Assembly (NCBI RefSeq): GCF_963678835.1
Contig: NZ_OY787469.1
Location: 1,178,001-1,242,000, forward strand
DNA length: 64,000 nucleotides
DNA from: an uncultured Desulfuromonas sp.
Lineage (GTDB): Bacteria; Desulfobacterota; Desulfuromonadia; Desulfuromonadales; Desulfuromonadaceae
Direction of reading: 5' to 3'
Within the stretch, counting starts at the first letter, position 1; each line of letters opens with the position of its first letter. Positions 25,956-33,209 of this stretch are shown in pieces. A model generated the notes under the pieces. It saw only the letters and a list, made by a program, of their open reading frames with translations, was not told the DNA's origin and did not search any database. A program made the position numbers and the translations under genes.

Positions 25956-27035
25956 ATGTCGAGCAGTTTCGGAACCCTGTTCAAAGTGACGACATTTGGT
26001 GAATCCCATTGCCCGGCCGTTGGCGCGATTGTCGATGGTGTTCCCCCGCGCATGACGTTGACCGAGGCCGATATTCAGGTACAACTGGACCGGCGTCGCC
26101 CCGGCCAGAACAAGCTGGGTACGGATCGCGACGAAGCGGATCAGGTGAAATTGCTTTCCGGGGTTGAGTTTGGCAAAACCCTTGGCTCACCCATCGGGTT
26201 GATGGTGGCCAACAAAGATCAACGCCCCGGTGATTACGGTTCCATGAGTCAGATCCCGCGTCCTTCCCATGCCGATTATACCTATCGCGCCAAGTACGGG
26301 ACTCACGCGTCCAGTGGCGGCGGTCGCTCCAGTGCGCGTGAAACCATTGGCCGGGTGGCTGCCGGTGCCATTGCTGAAAAATTTCTCCTCGAAGAATACG
26401 GCATTGAGATTGTCTCCTGGGTCAGTTCCGTCGGTGCGGTTGATGCCACGGACGTGGACATGGGAACGTTGACCCGTCAGCAGGTGGATGGCTGCGATGT
26501 GCGGTGCCCCGATACGTCCGCCGCCGAGCAGATGACGGCTGAGATTCTTGCCGCCCGTGAAGCCAAAGATTCCGTCGGTGGCGTGCTTAGCTGCGTGTGT
26601 CGCAATGTGCCTGCCGGCTGGGGAGAACCCGCCTTTGACCGTCTCGAAGCGATGATGGCTCACGCGATGCTGTCGCTGCCCGCCTCCAAAGGCTTTGAGA
26701 TCGGTTCCGGCTTTGCCGGTGCCCGTCAGCGCGGTTCCGTTCACAACGATCCGTTTGTTATGAAAAATGGCCGCCTCGGTACCGAAACCAACCGCAGTGG
26801 CGGTGTTCAGGGTGGCATCTCGAATGGCGAACCGGTGTATTTTCGGGTCGCGTTCAAGCCGCCGGCAACCATTGGTCAAGAGCAACAGACTGTTGATTTC
26901 GACGGTAAACCGGTGATGTTAGCGGCCAAGGGGCGTCACGATCCCTGTGTTGTGGCCCGTGCCGTTCCCATCGTTGAAACCATGGCGGCGCTGGTGCTGG
27001 CTGATCTGGCCTTGATCCAACGGATGCGAGCCTGA
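25956..27035 (+). CDS. aroC: Chorismate synthase
   Basis: Last step of the shikimate pathway: converts EPSP to chorismate with reduced FMN. The 359-residue protein carries the three family signatures [17 protein letters not shown] at the start, [21 protein letters not shown] in the middle, and [15 protein letters not shown] near the end. Family-normal length. The ATG has AGGAGAAA upstream. Monocistronic between an extended -10 promoter and a strong terminator. Confidence 0.98.
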   Translation: MSSSFGTLFKVTTFGESHCPAVGAIVDGVPPRMTLTEADIQVQLDRRRPGQNKLGTDRDEADQVKLLSGVEFGKTLGSPIGLMVANKDQRPGDYGSMSQIPRPSHADYTYRAKYGTHASSGGGRSSARETIGRVAAGAIAEKFLLEEYGIEIVSWVSSVGAVDATDVDMGTLTRQQVDGCDVRCPDTSAAEQMTAEILAAREAKDSVGGVLSCVCRNVPAGWGEPAFDRLEAMMAHAMLSLPASKGFEIGSGFAGARQRGSVHNDPFVMKNGRLGTETNRSGGVQGGISNGEPVYFRVAFKPPATIGQEQQTVDFDGKPVMLAAKGRHDPCVVARAVPIVETMAALVLADLALIQRMRA

Positions 27036-27044
27036 TCCTCTAAA

Positions 27045-27088
27045 ACAAAAGGCGATTTCCTTAAGTGGAAATCGCCTTTTTCTTTTTT
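27045..27088. terminator. Bidirectional terminator between aroC and the secreted-protein gene
   Basis: A perfect 12-bp stem (AAGGCGATTTCC / GGAAATCGCCTT, 27049-27060 and 27067-27078) with a 6-base loop has T-runs on both sides and serves both converging genes. Confidence 0.93.
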
Positions 27089-27106
27089 ACACCGCTGCCG
27101 GAAGCG

Positions 27107-27796
27107 TCAGTTGCCAAGTCGTGACACCGGAAAGTCCTCCAAAACCTGTTCGACGCCGTATTCGGCTAACTCTTCCGCAGAAAGCCACTTGACACCCGAC
27201 TTGAAGAACAGGCTGGCGTTAAACAGGTTGTCGCTCAGCGCCGACTGGGTTTTGTCAAAACGCCCCTGCCAGACCAGTTGTTTGTCCGCGACGCGGACCA
27301 GGTAACTGTTAAACGCCACGGACGCCGGTTTTTCCGCCGAGAGAGTTTCTCCCACCCGTTGCTGAAAGCGCCAGATAATGCCGACCAGCACATAATTGGC
27401 TTTGATCTGTTGGCCAAAGTGTTGTGCCAGGTCACGCGGGGTCTCGTCGGCTTTTTTCATCATGCCGAGAAAGCGATCCGTCACCTCCTGCTGCGGAATA
27501 AGTTCGTTGGCCAGTTGTTCCGTCAGGGAGTCGTGCATCTGGCGTGTCATGGTCTCTTCGGCGTGGGTCAATGTGCTGCCGGGAAGCGTGCACAGCCCGC
27601 TGAGCTCACAGTCAAGCGTCTGCGTCAGTTCCTTGCTTTGTCGGGCAGACGTTCCTGCGGTAAGAAACGGCATGACGGCAACCTGACTGATTTCCGGCTG
27701 CTGTGCGGCCGATGCGGGGAGGGCCGGAAGGTGAATCACAACCGCCAACAATATCGTTGCTATAACCCATCGAAACGGGCTGAGGATATTTTTCAT
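27107..27796 (-). CDS. Periplasmic protein of unknown function
   Basis: A 229-residue protein with a signal peptide (hydrophobic stretch, cleavage near PASA, about residue 29). The mature part starts QVAVMPFLTAGTSARQS and has YVLVGIIWRFQQRVG, NSYLVRVADKQLVWQGRFDKTQ: this resembles the curli-assembly CsgG/DUF799-like fold that begins with an AVMPF strand. Start at 27796 is supported by AGGAGAA upstream, although the frame is open to 27943. First function unknown; it is downstream of the ferredoxin gene, 58 bases away on the same strand. Confidence 0.7.
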   Translation of the reverse strand: MKNILSPFRWVIATILLAVVIHLPALPASAAQQPEISQVAVMPFLTAGTSARQSKELTQTLDCELSGLCTLPGSTLTHAEETMTRQMHDSLTEQLANELIPQQEVTDRFLGMMKKADETPRDLAQHFGQQIKANYVLVGIIWRFQQRVGETLSAEKPASVAFNSYLVRVADKQLVWQGRFDKTQSALSDNLFNASLFFKSGVKWLSAEELAEYGVEQVLEDFPVSRLGN

Positions 27797-27854
27797 AGTG
27801 TTCTCCTGATAGAGTGAGAAAGTGTGATTCGTGCGCCCCACGCTGCAAAAGGCT

Positions 27855-28031
27855 TTATTCGCCGTCGATGCAGCCGACAGGGCAGACCTCGGCGCAGGCG
27901 CCACAATCAATGCAAGCCTCTGCATCAATGCGCCGTTTGTCATCGTCGGTAACAGAGATACATGCGACGGGACAGACCGGTTCGCACGCGCCGCAACTGA
28001 TACAATCTTCTTCGTTGATATGATAGGCCAT
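27855..28031 (-). CDS. 2[4Fe-4S] ferredoxin
   Basis: A 58-residue ferredoxin with two complete clusters: CISCGACEPVC-P and CIDCGACAEVC-P (CxxCxxCxxxCP twice). This is the small, low-potential electron carrier common in anaerobes. Reading from the ATG at 28031 with AAGGAGAG seven bases upstream gives MAYHINEEDC; it ends at a TAA at 27855-27857. It lies between the CGGC-domain gene (45 bases upstream) and the periplasmic protein, probably in one transcript. Confidence 0.95.
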   Translation of the reverse strand: MAYHINEEDCISCGACEPVCPVACISVTDDDKRRIDAEACIDCGACAEVCPVGCIDGE

Positions 28032-28075
28032 CGTTCTCTCCTTAGTTCTTTTTTGCCGGATTCAACCGGCTCGCG

Positions 28076-28495
28076 TTAGTAACGTCCCTGTTGACGACGT
28101 TTTTGGGCTGTTTTGCTGATCCAGGTATCTTCGGCAATAGCCAGATCCAACCGAGAGATCAATTCTTTCAGGTAGCCCAGATGGGGACACACCGGTCCAT
28201 GGTGGCTGGCTTTGGTGATGCAGGTCGACAGATGCACCATGATCCGGGAGCGATCCATCTGCTCACGCTTATGGCTCAAGTGTAACAGATTGATCAGTTT
28301 TCGCTGTAACGAACGTCCACAACAGCCGCCGCAGGTCATCGTCAGCAGGCGTTGCTGATCTTGCCCGGCATAGCGGGAAAATCCACCGCTGCGGTCATGA
28401 AAAGCTTTTTCGCAATGAAACCCGGAACAACGCTCTTTCACCAAATGACATTGAACAATAACCAGGTAATCTTTTTCAGCGGGAGATGACATCAT
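28076..28495 (-). CDS. CGGC-domain metal-binding protein
   Basis: A 139-residue cysteine/histidine-rich protein. The motif TMTCGGCCGRSLQRKL near residue 55 and the following CITKASHHGPVCPHLGYLKELI match the CGGC domain, thought to bind metal. N-terminal LVIVQCHLVKERCSGFHCEKAF adds further cysteines. Cytoplasmic. Likely cotranscribed with the ferredoxin, suggesting a redox or metal-related job. The gene is divergent from rdgC. Family call from motif recognition. Confidence 0.75.
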   Translation of the reverse strand: MMSSPAEKDYLVIVQCHLVKERCSGFHCEKAFHDRSGGFSRYAGQDQQRLLTMTCGGCCGRSLQRKLINLLHLSHKREQMDRSRIMVHLSTCITKASHHGPVCPHLGYLKELISRLDLAIAEDTWISKTAQKRRQQGRY

Positions 28496-28710
28496 GACCT
28501 CGCGGATAAAATGGGGGGAGTGATGACGTCACGTATTATTGATACTTTTAACTTTTTTGTCTACATCTTCATAACGTTATGAAATAGTTTGCTTTTTAAA
28601 AAACGTCGATTTTGTCTTTGTCAAACAGGGGGATCGGCGTTATCTTCGTCGGGTTTGTCAACGTCTGTTTTTTTAAACCTGATTCAGGTAAACAAGGAGT
28701 CCAACGATCT

Positions 28711-29871
28711 ATGGGATTGCTTTCCAATACGGTAAGTGTCAGTCAGTTTGATGTGGTCGGTGATCTCCCCGAAGGGGATCTGGCGCAGTGGGTCGGAGAA
28801 AAACTGGCCGAACATGCGTTTTCATCCATTGAAAATTCCGCCGAGGAGCTCGCTCTGGGGTGGGTGGAACTGGATGATTTTCAGTCGATGGAGTTCTCTG
28901 ATCCATCGTCCTGGTGGCGGGATGATTATGTCGCGTTTACCCTGCGTCGTGATCAGCGCCGCCTGCCGAGCGCCCTGGTCAAGGGGGAGCTGCAGCGTGA
29001 ACAACAGCGCTTTTTGGCAGAAAACCCAACCTACCAACGGGTACCTAAGGACAAAAATGATGAGTTAAAGGAACTGGTGCGCAACCGCCTGCTGGTTCGG
29101 GTTCTGCCCAGTCCGAGTCTGATGGATGTGGTGTGGAATCTGCGTACCGGCCGTTTGACGTTCGCCAGCGTCAGTACCCGGGCCATGGATGATTTGACCG
29201 ATCTGTTTCAGAAAACCTTTGCCGGGTTGCGGCTGGTCAGCGTTTATCCCATGCAGCGTGCCCGCCTGGTGGCGCCGGATGCATTGCAGGATGCCCTCGC
29301 GGCGGAGAACCCTTCAGCGGAAGGCTCTGTCATGGAGCAGATTCGCGACAATCAATGGTTGGGCAGTGAATTCCTGATGTGGTTACTTTACGGCACCACC
29401 AATGCCCGCAGTGATTACCAAGTGACCTGCGACGGCCCGGCTGCCGCAGGCGAAAGTTTTGTTGCTTATCTCGACAATCGCTTTTTGCTGGCCGGCCAAG
29501 GCAACGAAGGTGCCCAGAAGGTGACCGTGGTCGGCCCGCAGGATCGCTTTGAAGAGGTGCGTGTTGCATTGCGTCAAGGCAAAGAAATCGGCGAAGCGAC
29601 CATTCATATGGAAAAACTTGAACATCAGTGGCGGTTGACGCTAAAAGGGGAACTGTTTCAGTTCGGCTCGTTCAAATGTCCGACGGTTCGGATTGAGAAG
29701 GGGGCTGAACTGGAGGATGAACGTCTGGCTGTCTTCTATGAGCGTATGCATGTATTTGAAGAGGGGCTGCAGTTGTTTGACAGCCTGTTTGCTGCGTTTC
29801 TTGCTGAGCGATTGGGTGGCCAATGGGGGCAACGGTGTCAGCAAATCAATCAGTGGCTTGAACCGCAATAA
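28711..29871 (+). CDS. rdgC: Recombination-associated protein RdgC family
   Basis: RdgC proteins form DNA-encircling ring dimers that modulate RecA. The 386-residue sequence is of the family type: MGLLSNTVSVSQFDVVGDLP at the start, LGWVELDDF, ALVKGELQREQQRFLAENP, and RNRLLVRVLPSPSLMDVVWNLRTG. It is longer than E. coli RdgC (about 300). The frame is open to 28612, but the start at 28711 has AAGGAGT 10 bases upstream and a family-like N-terminus. Monocistronic. Confidence 0.85.
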   Translation: MGLLSNTVSVSQFDVVGDLPEGDLAQWVGEKLAEHAFSSIENSAEELALGWVELDDFQSMEFSDPSSWWRDDYVAFTLRRDQRRLPSALVKGELQREQQRFLAENPTYQRVPKDKNDELKELVRNRLLVRVLPSPSLMDVVWNLRTGRLTFASVSTRAMDDLTDLFQKTFAGLRLVSVYPMQRARLVAPDALQDALAAENPSAEGSVMEQIRDNQWLGSEFLMWLLYGTTNARSDYQVTCDGPAAAGESFVAYLDNRFLLAGQGNEGAQKVTVVGPQDRFEEVRVALRQGKEIGEATIHMEKLEHQWRLTLKGELFQFGSFKCPTVRIEKGAELEDERLAVFYERMHVFEEGLQLFDSLFAAFLAERLGGQWGQRCQQINQWLEPQ

Positions 29872-30100
29872 AAATTTTGCTCCCCCACTTTACATAGAGG
29901 CAGGAGATGGTACTCTTTTAACAAGCTAACGGATGACCTTGACAACTTGTTGGCAAGACAGTTCCCTGTCAGATAGATGCGGAATTAAACATCATAAAAA
30001 CAAGGACGTACAATCTGAAATAACAGCGAGAAATAAAGGTGTTGAATACAGGGAGCAAGCCGTTAAGGTGATCCACGAATACCGACAGGAGGAAGACAGT

Positions 30101-30145
30101 ATGACAGTCTCTGAGCCGCCCGGTCAGGTAGGAGTAACACGCTAG
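30101..30145 (+). CDS. Possible 14-residue leader peptide
   Basis: A short frame MTVSEPPGQVGVTR follows a near-ideal AGGAGGA site 7 bases upstream and is followed by a hairpin terminator about 95 bases later. Its frame is open further upstream, so it could be the end of a longer unrecognised frame. No repeats of a single codon as in amino-acid attenuators. Speculative. Confidence 0.25.
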   Translation: MTVSEPPGQVGVTR

Positions 30146-30237
30146 TTGAAATATGTGTCAACGTATTCGACAAACAACAAAATAATGATTCCCACAGGGG
30201 GATCCTGACCGCAACAACAGGTCAGACTTAAACTGAA

Positions 30238-30285
30238 AGAGCCCCGGCATGAAGATTGCGACACAATCATGTTCGGGGCTCTTTT
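30238..30285 (+). terminator. Strong hairpin terminator inside the intergenic region
   Basis: Outer stem AGAGCCCCG / CGGGGCTCT (30238-30246, 30274-30282) encloses a further imperfect stem including GATTG / CAATC and is followed by TTTT. It would end a transcript arising upstream, although rdgC is 370 bases away. Confidence 0.75.
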
Positions 30286-30341
30286 CGTGTTTGCAGTTTT
30301 GCCGATTGTCGCTTGTGAGAAAGACAGACTGCACAACGAAA

Positions 30342-30377
30342 TAACGCCGGCTCGGGGAGGCATCCGAACCGGCGTTA
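30342..30377 (+). other. 14-bp hairpin of unknown role
   Basis: TAACGCCGGCTCGG and CCGAACCGGCGTTA pair over 14 positions with a single mismatch, loop of 8 bases. No T-run follows, so it is not a simple terminator; RNA structure or a protein site is possible. Confidence 0.5.
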
Positions 30378-30646
30378 CTATGTGTACTTCAAAGTAGGAA
30401 GAAAGGAGAACCAAGGGTTGCCTGCCACAACAACTCTTGATGGTGTCAACTCTAACAAAGCAAATCGCCACTCGCCACGTTGAGACGCGTAAAAAAGTGA
30501 TGGATGACCCACAATCAACATCTGTGCGAATGCACAGCGCGATCGGAATAGGACCTCCTCATGTGGGGTGAGTTGCGATCCCCCTTGTGACGGGGGCTTG
30601 CTCTGTGCAATTGTTATAAGAAAAAAATCTTCAATGCGAGGAGTGT

Positions 30647-31441
30647 ATGGAAACGTTTGAGCAGGTGGTTGAGTCGATTCTGGGTGATCAGGAGTATTTT
30701 GCGCCAGCCTTGTTCGGTTATGCTGACCTGAATGATCCTTTGTTTACGCGCTTTAAAGAGATTATCGGACCGGAGCATATGACGCCCCGCGAAGCCCTGG
30801 CCTGTCGTTACGATTCCGCAGCCGTTCAGGGGACGGTTGTCGTATGGATTTTACCCATTGTCAAACAGACGATCCTTGCCAACCGTCAGCAGAAACGTTA
30901 CCCAGCGCACGCGTGGGCGCACACACGCCATTTTGGAGAACAGGTCAATCAGCAGATCCGTCGCAAAGCAGAGTTATTCTTTTCTGAACGGGGTGAGCAG
31001 GCCGTTGCACCGTTACTGCTGGAGCAATGGCAGGCCGATTACACCACCTGCACCTCCAATTGGTCGGAGCGCCATGCCGCTTTTGTTGCCGGTATGGGCA
31101 GTTTTGGTTTGAGCGATGCGTTTATCAGCGATGTTGGCGTGACCCACCGCATCGGCAGTGTTATTACCAGCGCAGTTTTGCCACCCAGCCAGCGCCTCAA
31201 TGATGATCCTTATGCCCGGTGTCCCTATCATCACGATGGCAGCTGCGGAGTGTGTATCAAACGTTGTCCCGCCCAGGCCATTACCTCTGAAGGGCACGAT
31301 AAGCTGGCCTGCCATGACTACACGCGCAACGTCGTTAATCCTCAATGCAATGATCGGTTCGGCGTGGAGATCTCAGGATGTGGCTTGTGTACCACAGCCG
31401 TACCCTGCGAACAGCGACCTCCGCGACTTAAAAGGGCTTGA
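30647..31441 (+). CDS. QueG-like 4Fe-4S protein
   Basis: A 264-residue protein related to the epoxyqueuosine reductase/reductive-dehalogenase-like Fe-S family. The N-terminal half has no cysteine motif; the C-terminal half has WSERHAAFVAGMGSFGLSDAFIS, a family-type stretch, then CGVCIKRCPAQAI (4Fe-4S, about residue 201) and a looser second group ending CGLCTTAVPCE. It is about 100 residues shorter than true QueG, and the second cluster is not CxxCxxCxxxCP. So it is probably a paralogue of unknown substrate rather than the tRNA queuosine enzyme. GAGGAGTGT ribosome-binding site. Confidence 0.75.
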   Translation: METFEQVVESILGDQEYFAPALFGYADLNDPLFTRFKEIIGPEHMTPREALACRYDSAAVQGTVVVWILPIVKQTILANRQQKRYPAHAWAHTRHFGEQVNQQIRRKAELFFSERGEQAVAPLLLEQWQADYTTCTSNWSERHAAFVAGMGSFGLSDAFISDVGVTHRIGSVITSAVLPPSQRLNDDPYARCPYHHDGSCGVCIKRCPAQAITSEGHDKLACHDYTRNVVNPQCNDRFGVEISGCGLCTTAVPCEQRPPRLKRA

Positions 31442-31469
31442 AGGCCCGTCCTGTTCTGAAGCGGATGAT

Positions 31470-31889
31470 TTAGCACGATTCGTCGATGGAGATATCCAAT
31501 CCGGTGGCGCGGCTAAGTTCTTCGAGGGTTGCCTCATCGAGCCCGGTGCAGGTTGTTGTGTCCGGCCATGGCTCCAGAGTGCCCTGTGTCAGCGTGTTCA
31601 GAGTTTCGGCAACAGTCTCTTTACCGCGATAAACGGTAAAACCCTGCTGGCGCAGGCGATCGAGAGCCCCCTGGCCGATGCCTGTCAGAACAAGGCCGTC
31701 TGGTTTGATGATGCTTAGTGCTGACAGCACCTTATCGAGGCCGCCTTGTTCTTCTGCCGTGTGGATCGCGACCTCTTCAACATCCTGGGTGTCGGTGTTG
31801 ACAACAAGTAGCTTGGGGGTTACGCCAAAATGGCTGAAGACCCGGCTGTCGAGGCCTTTATTCTCTGTGATGGGAAAGCAAAGTTTCAT
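31470..31889 (-). CDS. NifX/NifB-associated FeMo-cofactor-type binding protein
   Basis: A 139-residue protein of the dinitrogenase iron-molybdenum cofactor biosynthesis family: MKLCFPITENKGLDSRVFSHFG at the N-terminus and VLTGIGQGALDRLRQQGF in the middle match the ribonuclease-H-like fold of NifX/NafY/MTH1175 proteins. Such small proteins bind Fe-S or metal cluster precursors; many are not nitrogenase-linked, and no nif genes are seen here. The start at 31889 has AAGGAG upstream (frame open to 31922). The C-terminal 30 residues are acidic. Confidence 0.85.
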   Translation of the reverse strand: MKLCFPITENKGLDSRVFSHFGVTPKLLVVNTDTQDVEEVAIHTAEEQGGLDKVLSALSIIKPDGLVLTGIGQGALDRLRQQGFTVYRGKETVAETLNTLTQGTLEPWPDTTTCTGLDEATLEELSRATGLDISIDESC

Positions 31890-32004
31890 GGTGGGCTCCT
31901 TGGGGGAAGGGAATTCTATCAATTACCATGTAAAAACAGCGCCCATTTGTCAATGGTCTCGTAGCAGTGTTTTTAAACCGTTTACTTGGAATGATCGCGG
32001 AAAA

Positions 32005-32036
32005 TAAAAAACGGGATGCCGACTGGCATCCCGTTT
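32005..32036 (-). terminator. Terminator of hemC
   Basis: On the minus strand a perfect 12-bp stem (AAACGGGATGCC / GGCATCCCGTTT) with a 4-base loop is followed by a long T-rich run, 45 bases after the hemC stop. Confidence 0.93.
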
Positions 32037-32080
32037 TAAACTGTTTGTCATCAAACTGAATCGAGAGCAAATGTGCTGTG

Positions 32081-33022
32081 TTATTCGCCGCGTTCCGCGC
32101 GAATCGCGGCAAGGATCTCCGCACCGCCCTGTTCCAACGTCAGCGTGGCCATCTGGTCACCGAGTTGTTCGGCATCACTGCGGGCACCGGTCAGAACATT
32201 TTTGATCAGGGTTTGACCGTCGAGGCTGATCATGCCGCCGGTAACTTTAAGCTGGTTATCTGCTTCAAGCTCGGCCATACAAAAGGCCGGAATACTGCAC
32301 CCGCCCTTGAGGGTTTTGAGGAATGCGCGTTCGGCGAGCAAACGAAATTCCGTATCCGGATGGTTAACGGCTTTGCGGATGGTTTCGCGCTTCTTTGCAT
32401 CCAGATTTGTGGCCGATTCAATGGCGACACTGCCCTGACCGACAGGTGGAATAAATTGCTCCAGAGGCAAGGTCTCGACAATCAGGTCGTTGTATTCCAT
32501 GCGGTTGACGCCGGCATAGGCCAGCAGGATGGCATCGCATTGGCCATCGTCCATTTTGCCGATACGGGTTTGCAGGTTGCCGCGCATTTCAATAATGTTG
32601 AGGTGTGGGTAGTACGCTTTAAGGATGGCACGGCGGCGAACCGAGGAGGAACCGATGGTCAAAGGGCGGCTGGTGTCACCCAGGCGGATTGACTTATCGC
32701 GGCTGACGACAACGTCGTTAACCTTTTCACGGATAGTAAAGGCGATGATTTCGAAACCTTCAGGCAGTTCCGACTGCATATCTTTAGCGCTGTGCACGGC
32801 AATGTCGATATCGCCACTGCGCAATTGGTCTTCAAGCTCTTCGGTAAACACCCCTTTGCTGCCGATCTTGGCAATGGAGACATCCAAAACCTGATCTCCG
32901 CGGGTATCGATTTCGACGATCTCGGTGTCCATGCCGGCATCCTGAAGCAATTGTTCCACGTAGTAGGCTTGCCACAGGGCCAGTTTGCTGCGACGGGTGC
33001 CGATTTTTATTTTCGTACTCAT
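32081..33022 (-). CDS. hemC: Hydroxymethylbilane synthase (porphobilinogen deaminase)
   Basis: Polymerises four porphobilinogens into hydroxymethylbilane using a dipyrromethane cofactor. The 313-residue protein has IGTRRSKLALWQAYYVEQLL at the N-terminus, DIAVHSAKDMQSELPEGF with the catalytic Asp, SSVRRRAILKAYYP for substrate binding and the cofactor-attachment cysteine in LKGGCSIPAFC near residue 241. It is monocistronic, 22 kb away from the hemA-hemD-hemB operon and on the other strand, and has a strong terminator. Confidence 0.97.
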   Translation of the reverse strand: MSTKIKIGTRRSKLALWQAYYVEQLLQDAGMDTEIVEIDTRGDQVLDVSIAKIGSKGVFTEELEDQLRSGDIDIAVHSAKDMQSELPEGFEIIAFTIREKVNDVVVSRDKSIRLGDTSRPLTIGSSSVRRRAILKAYYPHLNIIEMRGNLQTRIGKMDDGQCDAILLAYAGVNRMEYNDLIVETLPLEQFIPPVGQGSVAIESATNLDAKKRETIRKAVNHPDTEFRLLAERAFLKTLKGGCSIPAFCMAELEADNQLKVTGGMISLDGQTLIKNVLTGARSDAEQLGDQMATLTLEQGGAEILAAIRAERGE

Positions 33023-33062
33023 AGATTTATCACCTTGGTTAAAATTGATAGCGCCGTAAATT

Positions 33063-33092
33063 TTGAAGATGGCGCATTTTTTCAGGTATTAT
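33063..33092 (+). promoter_or_regulatory. Candidate promoter of the efflux operon
   Basis: TTGAAG and TATTAT are separated by 18 bases, giving a moderate sigma70-type promoter with a leader of about 110 bases before the TolC-type gene. It sits in the gap shared with divergent hemC. Confidence 0.45.
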
Positions 33093-33209
33093 CAGCCCTG
33101 TCAAGGCGGTTTTCCCGGCGTTTTTTTTGTCAGATTTCGCCATTTTGATGGGTTTACAGCCGAGATGTGATACCTTTTGGATAACTTATTTTTTTTAAGC
33201 GTATCTCAT

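Larger units (their letters stand above)
29872..30646. other. 775-bp structured intergenic region
   Basis: No convincing protein gene. The + strand holds, in order: a short frame with a strong ribosome-binding site (30101-30145), a strong hairpin terminator (30238-30285), a near-perfect 14-bp hairpin (30342-30377), a small hairpin CTGTGC-GAAT-GCACAG (about 30520) and a GC-rich hairpin CCCCC...GGGGG (about 30575-30591) shortly before the next gene. It may encode one or more structured RNAs or a leader of the QueG-like gene, or be a decayed element. No known riboswitch consensus was recognised. Confidence 0.5.

Noticed and set aside
30142-30471. A 109-codon minus-strand frame in the structured intergenic region
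   Set aside because: Composition and cysteine/serine pattern look random, no ribosome-binding site, and it spans two strong hairpins.
30480-30646. Riboswitch (cobalamin, c-di-GMP or preQ1) ahead of the QueG-like gene
   Set aside because: Hairpins are present but none of the consensus cores I know could be matched.
31470-31889. Nitrogen-fixation locus
   Set aside because: Only a NifX-like small protein is present; no nif structural or assembly genes are nearby, and such proteins are widespread without nitrogenase.
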